A program made the position numbers and the translations under genes. This document shows, piece after piece, positions 17,258 to 26,482 of a stretch of 64,000 bases of DNA. The first letter of the stretch is position 1. Each line of letters begins with the position of its first letter. Source of the DNA: Thalassobaculum_A sp040219615 (GTDB lineage: Bacteria; Pseudomonadota; Alphaproteobacteria; Thalassobaculales; Thalassobaculaceae); the NCBI RefSeq assembly GCF_040219615.1, contig NZ_JAVJSE010000041.1:434001-498000 (forward strand), given 5' to 3'. Below the pieces are notes generated by a model. That model was not told the origin of the DNA, searched no databases, and saw nothing but the letters and a program-made list of their open reading frames with translations.

Positions 17258-17272
17258 GCAAGGATCTTGCCA
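17258..17272 (-). promoter_or_regulatory. Putative sigma-54 (RpoN) promoter of aapJ
   Basis: The reverse strand reads TGGCAAGATCCTTGC, with GG and GC separated by 10 bases, matching the -24/-12 consensus TGGCACG-N4-TTGC except one base. Transcription would start near 17246, about 50 bases before aapJ. I found no convincing NtrC dyad upstream. The whole 324-bp divergent spacer 17196-17519 (aapJ/metC) otherwise shows only the metC ribosome site AGAGGA. Confidence 0.55.
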
Positions 17273-17519
17273 GACCTTAGGTGTCGGCGTTTCGCGCCTT
17301 CAACCCCCTCCCCGGATCCGCACATGCTCAACGCGAGTGCAGCGCGATGCGGAGTGCCGCGAAAGCGGGCAACCGCCCGAAACGCAGACATCACACCATG
17401 CTACACCGCACGATGGCAAGCCTCGCTGCCGGCCGCTGGATCATTGCCGGCATTTGCCCTTACCCTCGCCATTGCTCACGGATGTTGTCCGCAGACCCGT
17501 TTCCAGAGGAATCACGACG

Positions 17520-18716
17520 ATGGACGACTTGAAGGGGATGGCCGCCCGAACCCGGCTCGTGCACGCCGGCCGCCACCCGCACGACAATCACGGCGTCGTC
17601 AATCCGCCGGTCTACCACGCCTCCACCATCCTGCAGCCGTCGCTCGCGGTCTGGGAGGCTTCGCGCAAGCCGGATTTCCCCGGCTATCGCTACGGCCGCG
17701 CCGGCACGCCGACCAGCCGGAGCTTCGAGGAAGCGGTCGCCGACATGTATGGCGCCGCCGACGCGGTGGCGGTGTCGTCCGGGCTGGCCGCGATCGCCTG
17801 CGCGCTGATGGCCGTGCTGAGGGCCGGCGATCACCTGCTGGTCAGCGACAGCGCATATTTCCCGACCCGCAAGTTCTGCGACCAGATGCTGGCGCGCTAC
17901 GGCGTCGAGACCACCTACTACGACCCGCGGCTGGGCGGCCGAATCGCCGACCTGCTGCGCCCCAACACCCGCGCGGTCTTCACCGAGGCGCCGGGTTCGC
18001 TGACCTTCGAGATGCAGGACATCCCGGCGATCGCCGCCGCCGCGCATGCCCACGGCGCCGTGGTGCTGACGGACAACACCTGGGGAACCGCCCTGCATTT
18101 CGACGCCCTGGGCAAGGGCGTCGACATCGTCGTCGAGGCCGTCACCAAGTACATCTGCGGCCATTCCGACGTGATGATGGGGCTGATCGCCAGCACCGCC
18201 GAGCACGCCGGCGCGGTGCGCGACATGGTCCGCCTGCACGGCAACTGCTCGGGTCCCGACGACCTGTATCTGGCGCAGCGCGGCCTTCGGACGATGGGGG
18301 TCCGGCTGAAGCAGAACGAGGCCAACGGGCTGGCGCTCGCCACCTGGCTGGAAGGCCGCCCGGAAGTTTCCAAGGTGCTGCATCCCGGGCTGCCGAGTCA
18401 CCCCGACCACGCGCTCTGGCAGCGCGACTTCAGCGGCGCCAGCGGGCTGTTCTCGTTCGTACTGAGGCCGGTGCCGCGGGCGGCGCTGGCGGCCTTCCTG
18501 GACGGCCTCAAGCTGTACGGGATGGGCGCCAGCTGGGGCGGATTCGAGAGCCTGATCCTGCCGGGCGACCCGAAGGCGCTACGCACGGCCACCACCTGGG
18601 ACGAGCCGGGTCAGTTGCTGCGGATCCATGCCGGCCTGGAGGACGTCGATGACCTGATCGCCGACCTCGAAGCCGGTCTCGACCGCCTCACAGCCGCCGC
18701 CAAGGCGGCGGCCTGA
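17520..18716 (+). CDS. metC: Cystathionine beta-lyase
   Basis: 398-residue fold-type I PLP enzyme that cleaves cystathionine to homocysteine, ammonia and pyruvate in methionine synthesis. The substrate/PLP site includes YRYGRAGTPTSRSFEEAV, the aspartate in VVLTDNTWGTALHF, and the PLP lysine K210 in EAVTKYICGHSDVMMG. The C-terminal YGMGASWGGFESLILP is the beta-lyase version. ATG 17520 has AGAGGA nine bases upstream; an open extension to 17337 is not protein-like. It diverges from aapJ, an arrangement I recall from rhizobia. Seventeen bases separate it from the ModE-like gene downstream. Confidence 0.92.
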   Translation: MDDLKGMAARTRLVHAGRHPHDNHGVVNPPVYHASTILQPSLAVWEASRKPDFPGYRYGRAGTPTSRSFEEAVADMYGAADAVAVSSGLAAIACALMAVLRAGDHLLVSDSAYFPTRKFCDQMLARYGVETTYYDPRLGGRIADLLRPNTRAVFTEAPGSLTFEMQDIPAIAAAAHAHGAVVLTDNTWGTALHFDALGKGVDIVVEAVTKYICGHSDVMMGLIASTAEHAGAVRDMVRLHGNCSGPDDLYLAQRGLRTMGVRLKQNEANGLALATWLEGRPEVSKVLHPGLPSHPDHALWQRDFSGASGLFSFVLRPVPRAALAAFLDGLKLYGMGASWGGFESLILPGDPKALRTATTWDEPGQLLRIHAGLEDVDDLIADLEAGLDRLTAAAKAAA

Positions 18717-18733
18717 TCCTCGGGAAGTCGACC

Positions 18734-19111
18734 ATGGCGCGGCCGCGAATCCGCCTGCTGATCGGAGACGCCGTCGCGCTGGGCCCCGGCAAGGCCCGCC
18801 TGCTGGAGGCGATCGGGACGACCGGCTCGATCGCCGCCGCGGCCCGCACCATGGGTATGTCCTACGGTCGGGCCTGGCAGCTGGTTCAGGCGATGAACGG
18901 CGATTTCCGGGCGGCGCTGGTCGAGCGCGCCGCCGGCGGGCGCGGCGGCGGCGGCGCGGCCCTGACCGCGCTCGGGCTGGAGGCCCTCGACCGGTACCGC
19001 AGCATGGAGGCCCGGGCCGATGCAGCGGTCGCCGACGATCTCGACGAGTTCGCGGCCTTGCTGCGGACGCCGGAGCCCGGCGATCCGGTAGACGAATCTC
19101 CGACGGTTTGA
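18734..19111 (+). CDS. ModE N-terminal-like winged-helix regulator
   Basis: 125 residues. Only the DNA-binding half of ModE is present: a winged helix with KARLLEAIGTTGSIAAAARTMGMSYGRAWQLVQAMN and the glycine-rich wing GGRGGGGAALTALG. The two molybdate-binding (Mop/TOBE) domains of full ModE are absent, so it either senses nothing directly or responds by another route. It follows metC by 17 bp behind a GGGAAG ribosome site and is probably cotranscribed. A regulator of molybdate-related or sulfur genes is possible but not shown. Confidence 0.82.
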   Translation: MARPRIRLLIGDAVALGPGKARLLEAIGTTGSIAAAARTMGMSYGRAWQLVQAMNGDFRAALVERAAGGRGGGGAALTALGLEALDRYRSMEARADAAVADDLDEFAALLRTPEPGDPVDESPTV

Positions 19112-19121
19112 TGTGGATCAA
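19108..19121. promoter_or_regulatory. Perfect FNR/FixK-type binding site
   Basis: TTGATGTGGATCAA matches the TTGAT-N4-ATCAA consensus exactly. It overlaps the stop codon of the ModE-like gene. A CATATC element at 19142-19147 would put a start near 19155, about 40 bp from the site centre, the class II activator geometry. It points to the HD-GYP gene at 19329. Confidence 0.6.
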
Positions 19122-19188
19122 TGTCGGCGGCGGCGGCCGGTCATATCTTCCAGCTGTCTCTGCGACCCTCCACGACGCAGAAACTCCC

Positions 19189-19232
19189 AACCACGGCGGG
19201 GCCGGTAGCTTGCTACCGGTCCCGTTGTGGTT
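19189..19232. other. 20-bp hairpin in the leader of the HD-GYP gene
   Basis: Arms 19189-19208 and 19213-19232 pair over 20 positions with three G-U pairs and no bulge, closing on loop CTTG. Inner core: CCGGTAG-CTTG-CTACCGG. Only TTT follows on the + strand, so termination is uncertain. It may terminate metC/ModE transcripts or act in the 5' leader of the HD-GYP message. Confidence 0.8.
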
Positions 19233-19328
19233 TCCGGCCCGGGCGTTCACCGCTTCTTAAGCACACCCGTCGCAAGTTCCAGGCTTCTGACACCCTGGAT
19301 TCGCAACGCTCGTCGGACCGCGCCACGA

Positions 19329-20435
19329 ATGACTCCGGAACGCCTCCTCTTCGCCGTCTCCGACCCTGCCCGCTACGAGGCGATTCGCGTCGTGCTCGCG
19401 GAGTCCTTCACGCTGCGACTGGCCGAAACGCGCTGGGACGCGGACTCGGCGGTCGACGATGGGCCGGACATCATGCTGGTCGAGCAGGTCCTGCCCGGCG
19501 GCCGGGGTCTCAGGATCTGCGAGCGCGCCCGGTCCCGCGCCGATGGCAAGGATCGACTGATCGTCGCCATCGGCGACGCCGACACGGCGGCGGTCGAGGA
19601 GGCGACGCTCGCAAGGGTGATCGACGGGTGGATCCCCCGAAACCTCGCGCCGGGCGCGTTCCTCACCCGGTTCTGGGCGTTGTACGGCCGGCGGGACGAT
19701 CGCAGGCTGATGATGGCGGCCGGACCGGAGGCGAAACCGCTGGTGGAACGCGGTCGGGCGCTGTTCGCGGAGCTCGACGGCGGCATGATCACGGGCCGCA
19801 CCCGGGCGCTGCTGTCGGAAACCGCGACCCGGGTCGTCACCTTCGCCGACGCCTGTTCCGCCTCGTCGCTGCTCGAGCTGCTGCAGGGGCATCACGCCTA
19901 CACCTTCGCCCACAGCCTGCGGGTCGGCATCCTCATGGCGACCTTCGGACGGCATCTCGGGCTCGATGACGAGAACGTCACGCTGATGGCCGAGACCGGC
20001 CTCGCCCACGACGTCGGCAAGCTTCGCGTTCCGCTCGAGATCCTGGCGAAGCCCTGCCGCCTGACCGCCGACGAGATGACCGTCATGCGCTCGCACCCGG
20101 TGATCGGGGCCGACATGCTGCGCGAGGTGTATCACGACCAGCCGGGACTTCTGGCCGCGGTCCGGCATCATCACGAGCAGCTGTCGGGCGACGGCTACCC
20201 GAACGGCCTGAAGGGCGGGCAGATCGACGAGCTGTCGCTGCTGACCGCGGTGGTCGACGTGTACACCGCCCTCACCGACCGGCGCGACTACAAGGCGCCG
20301 ATGTCCATGGTCGAAGCGATCTCGGTCATGGACTGCATGGCCGGACCGCACCTCGAGCCGCGGCTGTACCGCCGGTTCCTGGAGGTGATCCGCGAACTGG
20401 ACGCCAGCAACAGCGCGTCGACGGTCGCCGCCTGA
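19329..20435 (+). CDS. HD-GYP c-di-GMP phosphodiesterase with degenerate REC domain
   Basis: 368 residues. Residues 1-120 look like a receiver domain that has lost its phosphorylation site: the strand PDIMLVEQVLPG has Glu52 where the Asp should be, and the Thr/Lys positions are not conserved. Residues about 185-355 form an HD-GYP domain with the metal ligands H227-D228 in LAHDVGK, HH in AVRHHHEQLSGDGYP, the GYP signature at 289-291, and DVYTALTDRRDYK. The catalytic set looks complete, so it should hydrolyse cyclic di-GMP. ATG 19329 lacks a clear ribosome site; a GTG at 19227 is an alternative. The long leader holds an FNR box and a hairpin. Confidence 0.88.
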   Translation: MTPERLLFAVSDPARYEAIRVVLAESFTLRLAETRWDADSAVDDGPDIMLVEQVLPGGRGLRICERARSRADGKDRLIVAIGDADTAAVEEATLARVIDGWIPRNLAPGAFLTRFWALYGRRDDRRLMMAAGPEAKPLVERGRALFAELDGGMITGRTRALLSETATRVVTFADACSASSLLELLQGHHAYTFAHSLRVGILMATFGRHLGLDDENVTLMAETGLAHDVGKLRVPLEILAKPCRLTADEMTVMRSHPVIGADMLREVYHDQPGLLAAVRHHHEQLSGDGYPNGLKGGQIDELSLLTAVVDVYTALTDRRDYKAPMSMVEAISVMDCMAGPHLEPRLYRRFLEVIRELDASNSASTVAA

Positions 20436-20468
20436 CGCGCTCACGCCAGGCGGGGAGGTTTCCGGACC

Positions 20469-22070
20469 TCAGGCCGGAAAGTGGCGGAACGACAGGCCGC
20501 CGGCCTTCTTGATCTGCTCGACCAGCGCGATCTCCCAGGTCAGGTAGTCGTTCATGGCCTTCTCGATCTCCGCCCGGTTCTTGCGGTCGTAGGGCCGCAG
20601 ATAGGTGTCCTGCGGTTCCGACAGCACCGCCGTCATCCCGCTCTGCATCGGCAGCCCGGCCGCGGCCCAGGCATCCGCCCCGCCCTCCAGCAGCAGCACC
20701 TCGCGGCCACAGCCGGCCAGGTCCGCCGCGGTCAGCCGCGCCAGCGCCGTCTCCGGGGCGGTCAGCACGATCGCGGCGCCGGCCGGAAGCTTCGACAGGT
20801 TCTCGGCGATCGCGGTGCGGCACGCCCACCACGCCCCTTCCGGATGCCGGTCGCGGTAGTCGAGGCCGCGCGCCAGGTCGAGCAGCACAGCGGAGCCGGC
20901 CGCCATCCGCCGCCCGGCCTCCGCCGGGGCGATCGATCCGCAGGCCGGGAGCGCGTCGATCCCGAGAACCGGCGCGGCGTAGCGGCCGGACACGGTCTCC
21001 TGGCCGTCCAGCCCGCCCTCCAGCACGTAGACGTCCTTCCAGCCGAGCTGGGCCAGCCAGCTGGCGGTCATGTCGGCCCGGACCCGCTTGTCGTCGACCA
21101 GCACCACGCGGGCGTTGCGGACCGGCAGGTACAGGTCGGTCGCCTGGACCAGCTGGCCGCCGGGCGCGTGCCGGGAATCGGCGATCCGCCGGGCCTCGAA
21201 CTCCTCGATGGTCCGCACGTCCAGGATAGCCAGGGTGCGGCGGTCGCGCTCGGCCCGCCAGGCGTCCAGGGTGGCGGCATCCACGGTGCCGACGCCGAAG
21301 CGGCGGGCCGCCGCGGCGGATCGTGCCCGGGCCTGGGACAGCGCGGCGTCGTCCGGCGCCGGGGCGGCACGCTCGTTGCCGTGCTCCAGGCCGTAGCCGG
21401 CGAGGTGCCAGCCCATGGTGCCGTTGCGCAGCGCCACCACCTCGTTGGGGATGCCGGCATTGATCAGCGACTGGGCGCCGATGATCGAGCGGGTCCGGCC
21501 GGCGCAGTTCACCACCACCAGGGTGTCCGGCTCCGGCGCCACCTCGCCGACCCGGTACACCAGTTCGGCGCCGGGCACGTCGATCCCGGTCGGGATGTTC
21601 ATCACCCGGTACTCGTCCATCGGCCGGGAATCGAGCACCACCAGCTTGCGGCCGGAATCCATGATCGACTTCAGTTCCTCGGCCGACACCGACGGCGTGC
21701 CGTAGGCGTGCTCGACGAACTCGCCGAACGCCTTGGACGGCACGTGCATGCCGCTGAACAACTCCAGGCCGGCGGCCTGCCAGGCCGGGGTGCCGCCGTC
21801 GAGCACCGAGACGTCGGTATACCCGAAGGCCTCCAGCCTGGCCGCGGCCTGCTCGGCCAGCCCCTCGCCGGCGTCCTCGACCACGATCGGGGTCGACCGC
21901 CGTGGGATCCGCTCGCCGGCCAGCAGCTCGAGGCGCGCCAGCGGAATGTTCGCGGCGAGAATCGGGTGCGACGCGGCATAGGGCGCCTGCTCGCGAACGT
22001 CGATCAGGGCGGTCTCCTCGTCGCCCTGCAGGCGCGCCTGCAGGGTGCGCGCGTCGATCTTCTTGGCCAT
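20469..22070 (-). CDS. Rhodanese-like protein with four modules
   Basis: 533 residues made of four rhodanese-fold modules of about 110-130 residues. Only module two keeps a catalytic cysteine (C189 in VVVNCAGRTRSI); modules one, three and four have other residues at that place (EDAGEG, DDKRVR, TAPETA). A C-terminal tail of 50 residues (NRAEIEKAMNDYLTWEI...) is helical. Such proteins are annotated as rhodanese-related sulfurtransferases in alphaproteobacteria; the sulfur acceptor is unknown. GGAGG lies seven bases before ATG 22070. The open frame continues far upstream but there it is antisense to other genes. Only 23 bp separates it from the ABC-F gene, so the two are likely cotranscribed. 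Confidence 0.85.
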   Translation of the reverse strand: MAKKIDARTLQARLQGDEETALIDVREQAPYAASHPILAANIPLARLELLAGERIPRRSTPIVVEDAGEGLAEQAAARLEAFGYTDVSVLDGGTPAWQAAGLELFSGMHVPSKAFGEFVEHAYGTPSVSAEELKSIMDSGRKLVVLDSRPMDEYRVMNIPTGIDVPGAELVYRVGEVAPEPDTLVVVNCAGRTRSIIGAQSLINAGIPNEVVALRNGTMGWHLAGYGLEHGNERAAPAPDDAALSQARARSAAAARRFGVGTVDAATLDAWRAERDRRTLAILDVRTIEEFEARRIADSRHAPGGQLVQATDLYLPVRNARVVLVDDKRVRADMTASWLAQLGWKDVYVLEGGLDGQETVSGRYAAPVLGIDALPACGSIAPAEAGRRMAAGSAVLLDLARGLDYRDRHPEGAWWACRTAIAENLSKLPAGAAIVLTAPETALARLTAADLAGCGREVLLLEGGADAWAAAGLPMQSGMTAVLSEPQDTYLRPYDRKNRAEIEKAMNDYLTWEIALVEQIKKAGGLSFRHFPA

Positions 22071-22093
22071 CGGTGGTCCTCCCTCGGGTCGGT

Positions 22094-23986
<1,893 letters not shown>

Positions 23987-24068
23987 GGCCGGGGTGATAG
24001 CACCGCCGATGCCGCCGATCCAAGCGGTTCCCCTTCCCCGCCCCGACGACCCGGCGTATGACCGACCG

Positions 24069-25013
24069 ATGGCCCCGTCCGACCCCGCCCTCCCCCGGCC
24101 CGTCGCCACCCTGCCGCCTGCCGTTGGACCGGCCGACCGCTCCGTGTCCACGCCGGGCCGCGCCATCCTGCTGATGGTGGCGGCGATGGCGGTGCTGACG
24201 GTCAACGACGCGATCGCCAAGTGGCTGACCCAGCGGGTGCCGGTCGGCGAGGTGCTGGCGGTGCGCGGCGCGATGGTGGTGGTCCTGGCGGTCGCCTGGG
24301 CGGCGGCGCGCGGCCGGCTGGCCGACCTGCGGGTGCTGCGCTGGCGGCCGAACCTGATGCGCGGCGCCCTGATGGCGACCTCGACCTTCCTGTTCGTGAC
24401 CTCGCTGTCGCTGCTGCCGATCGCCGACGCCATCGCGATCTCCTTCGCCGGGCCGATCTTCGGGACCGTGCTGGGCGCCATGATCCTGGGCGAGCGGGTC
24501 GGCTGGCGGCGCTGGAGCGCGGTCGCCGTCGGCTTCGTCGGCGTCGTCGTGATGGTCCGCCCGACGCCGGAAATGATCCGGCTGGCGGCGCTGATCCCGC
24601 TCGGCGCCGCGCTGTTCGGGGCGCTGCGCGACGTGGTCACCCGCCGCCTCGGCACCGGCGGCGAATCGACCCTGGCGATCCTGGTGGTGTCGACATCGGT
24701 GGTGGCACTCGCCGGCCTGACGACCCTGCCGTTCGGCTGGGTCCCGCTCGGCTGGCCGGAACTCGGCCTGTTCGCCGGCACCGCGGCGCTGGTCGGCATC
24801 GCCCAGTCGCTGACCATCGAGGCGCTGCGCCACGGCGAGGTCGGGCTGGTCGGGCCGTTCAAATACACCAGCCTGGTGTGGGCGGTGCTGCTGGGGGCGC
24901 TGGTCTGGGGCGACGTGCCCGGGCCGACGATCTGGCTCGGCTCGGCGATCGTGATCGCCAGCGGCCTGTACATCTGGCGACGCGAGACGATGCCGGCACG
25001 CCGCGCGCCGTAG
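24069..25013 (+). CDS. EamA/DMT superfamily inner-membrane transporter
   Basis: 314 residues with about ten hydrophobic segments arranged as two EamA repeats: the first from ILLMVAAMAVLTVNDAIAKWL, the second from LIPLGAALFGALRDVVTRR. The proline- and alanine-rich N-terminus of about 35 residues is cytosolic. The duplicated end elements are LGAMILGERVGWRRW and LGALVWGDVPGPTIWLGSAIVIASGLYI. DMT exporters move amino acids, nucleosides or metabolites; the cargo cannot be told. Divergent from the ABC-F gene, 82 bp apart. ATG 24069 is chosen because the upstream open extension is not protein-like. Confidence 0.87.
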   Translation: MAPSDPALPRPVATLPPAVGPADRSVSTPGRAILLMVAAMAVLTVNDAIAKWLTQRVPVGEVLAVRGAMVVVLAVAWAAARGRLADLRVLRWRPNLMRGALMATSTFLFVTSLSLLPIADAIAISFAGPIFGTVLGAMILGERVGWRRWSAVAVGFVGVVVMVRPTPEMIRLAALIPLGAALFGALRDVVTRRLGTGGESTLAILVVSTSVVALAGLTTLPFGWVPLGWPELGLFAGTAALVGIAQSLTIEALRHGEVGLVGPFKYTSLVWAVLLGALVWGDVPGPTIWLGSAIVIASGLYIWRRETMPARRAP

Positions 25014-25025
25014 CCGGCGGGGGAG

Positions 25026-25102
25026 TGGCGCGCCCAGCAGGACTCGAACCTGCAACCGTCCGCTTAGAAGGCGGGTGCTCTATCCAGTTGAGCTATGGGC
25101 GC
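25026..25102 (-). tRNA. tRNA-Arg (anticodon TCT)
   Basis: On the reverse strand acceptor arms GCGCCCA and TGGGCGC pair, the anticodon loop CTTCTAA sits in stem CCGC/GCGG with anticodon TCT, and the T loop is GGTTCGAGTCC. Encoded CCA is at 25026-25028. Confidence 0.95.
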
Positions 25103-25143
25103 CTGCGCGCCGGGCCGGCCGGCCCGGGAACCCGTGCGACCCC

Positions 25144-25449
25144 TCAGTGGGTCCAGTTCAGCTTGCGGTCGAAGGCGAAGTTGTCGGCATAGGCCTTCGG
25201 GCGCGGTGCCCGCTCGTGCGGCTCGACCACGGTGTAGGCGAAGCCGTGACGCTTGGCGAAGGCGACCGCCTCGTCGCGGCTGTCGAACGGAATGCGGACC
25301 TGGTTGGTGGTGTCGCCGGCCGACACCCAGCCCATCAGCGGCTCCGGGATCCGCGCGGTCTCGGCGCGGTACTCCAGGATCCACTGCTTGGTCTTGCCGC
25401 GGCCCGACTGCATGGCGTTCTTGGCCGGCTTGTAGATACGGACACGCAT
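25144..25449 (-). CDS. NDUFS4-like complex I accessory subunit
   Basis: A 101-residue protein of the ETC complex I subunit family (mitochondrial NDUFS4/18 kDa subunit), found in alphaproteobacteria as one of the supernumerary subunits shared with mitochondria. Diagnostic parts are MRVRIYKPAKNAMQSG, WILEYRAETARIPEPLMGW and the SRDEAVAFAKRHGFAYTVVEP block. The protein has no membrane span and should bind the peripheral arm of NADH:quinone oxidoreductase. It stands alone between tRNA-Arg and tRNA-Pro, away from the nuo operon, as is usual in this group. Confidence 0.92.
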   Translation of the reverse strand: MRVRIYKPAKNAMQSGRGKTKQWILEYRAETARIPEPLMGWVSAGDTTNQVRIPFDSRDEAVAFAKRHGFAYTVVEPHERAPRPKAYADNFAFDRKLNWTH

Positions 25450-25521
25450 GTTTCCGCCGCTCCCGTTCCATCGCGTCCGATCGCGGCCGCGAGTGTCCCT
25501 GCCGTGTTGGCCCTGCCGTAT

Positions 25522-25598
25522 TGGTCGGGGTGGACGGATTCGAACCGCCGGCCCTCTGCTCCCAAAGCAGATGCGCTACCAGGCTGCGCTACACCCCG
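25522..25598 (-). tRNA. tRNA-Pro (anticodon TGG)
   Basis: On the reverse strand acceptor arms CGGGGTG and CACCCCG pair, the anticodon stem TCTGC/GCAGA encloses TTTGGGA (anticodon TGG), and the T loop is GGTTCGAATCC. Discriminator A is followed by an encoded CCA at 25522-25524. Confidence 0.95.
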
Positions 25599-25809
25599 AG
25601 TCCCTGCAAAGTCGCGGAATTCCTAGCCTCTCGGGGCGCTCCGATCAAGAGGAGACGGTGCCGCGCCCCACCGACGGCATAAACCGGCACAATTCTCCGG
25701 TGCGCCCGGGGCAACCGGCAAGCCCGGCTCCCGCAACTGCCGCCCCGAGAGCGGCGTCACCCGCCTCCGCTTCCGCATCGGCCGCCGACGGGCGGCAGGC
25801 CGTCGCGGA

Positions 25810-26190
25810 TCAGCACTTCTTGCGTGAAATCGTGCGCTCGATCGCCAGCTTCTCGCCCTTGTACTGGGCGACCTCGCCTTCGGCGTCGCCGGTCAGGGCG
25901 CTCACCGGGATCAGGACGAGAAACACGCCGATCGCGTCGGCGGTCTGGGCGTCGTTCTGGCGCGACGAGGCATCCGCCAGCTTGAACTCCGTTTCGGTGC
26001 GCACGCGGTTCAGCTCGTGGCAGCCAAGGTGCTCGTACTCGCTGCTGGCGACGGAAGCCGGCGCGATCGACGACGGCGACTTCGCGCAGGCGGCCAGTGT
26101 CAGGGCAACACCCGCCAGACCCAGCCAACGCGCCGCGTTCCCGACACGCGCAACAACATCCCGTTTCCGGGCCACGAAGACTCGTTGCAT
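25810..26190 (-). CDS. Small hypothetical lipoprotein
   Basis: 126 residues. A long signal peptide from MQRVF ends in a lipobox LTLAAC, so the mature protein is probably lipid-anchored. The mature part has two further cysteines (GCHELNRV and the C-terminal KKC) that could form a disulfide, a Glu-rich helix, and a hydrophobic stretch IGVFLVLIPVSALTG that could be a second membrane contact. The pattern of a helical C-H-E-L start and a KGE...AIERTISRKKC end resembles small lipoproteins of Rhodospirillales, with no known function. ATG 26190 is preceded by GGGGGG four bases away. Confidence 0.7.
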   Translation of the reverse strand: MQRVFVARKRDVVARVGNAARWLGLAGVALTLAACAKSPSSIAPASVASSEYEHLGCHELNRVRTETEFKLADASSRQNDAQTADAIGVFLVLIPVSALTGDAEGEVAQYKGEKLAIERTISRKKC

Positions 26191-26266
26191 GACACCCCCC
26201 AATTTGCGCCGTCCCGAGCCCTCAGTCGTCGGGACGAACTCCCCCACCGGACCGCCGCCCCGGCCT

Positions 26267-26308
26267 ATCCTGGCGTTGTGTCGGGCGACATATCCACAAC
26301 GCCAGGAT
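26267..26308. other. Perfect 14-bp inverted repeat
   Basis: ATCCTGGCGTTGTG (26267-26280) and CACAACGCCAGGAT (26295-26308) are exact reverse complements separated by 14 bases. It lies in the spacer between the divergent lipoprotein and O-methyltransferase genes, next to an AT-rich patch at 26326-26365 that may hold promoters. Confidence 0.8.
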
Positions 26309-26482
26309 CGCGCGGGACGCGCAACCAATGTTTATCGTTAACGGGTATATTTCGATTCACTGTTGAACAGTCGCCGCTGTGCACGCATCGCGGCCCGGCG
26401 ACGGACGGCCGGTGTTGCCAAGTCCCAGCGCCCCCCATATAGCGGGCCAGCCCACACCTGCTTACGGACACCAGGAGCCCGC

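Noticed and set aside
17196..17519. NtrC dyad upstream of the sigma-54 site
   Set aside because: The best TGCAC/GTGC pair (about 17325-17345) has wrong spacing for the TGCAC-N7-GTGCA consensus.
20459..20480. Terminator between the convergent HD-GYP and rhodanese genes
   Set aside because: TTTCCGG/CCGGAAA is only 7 bp and overlaps the last rhodanese codons; too weak to annotate.
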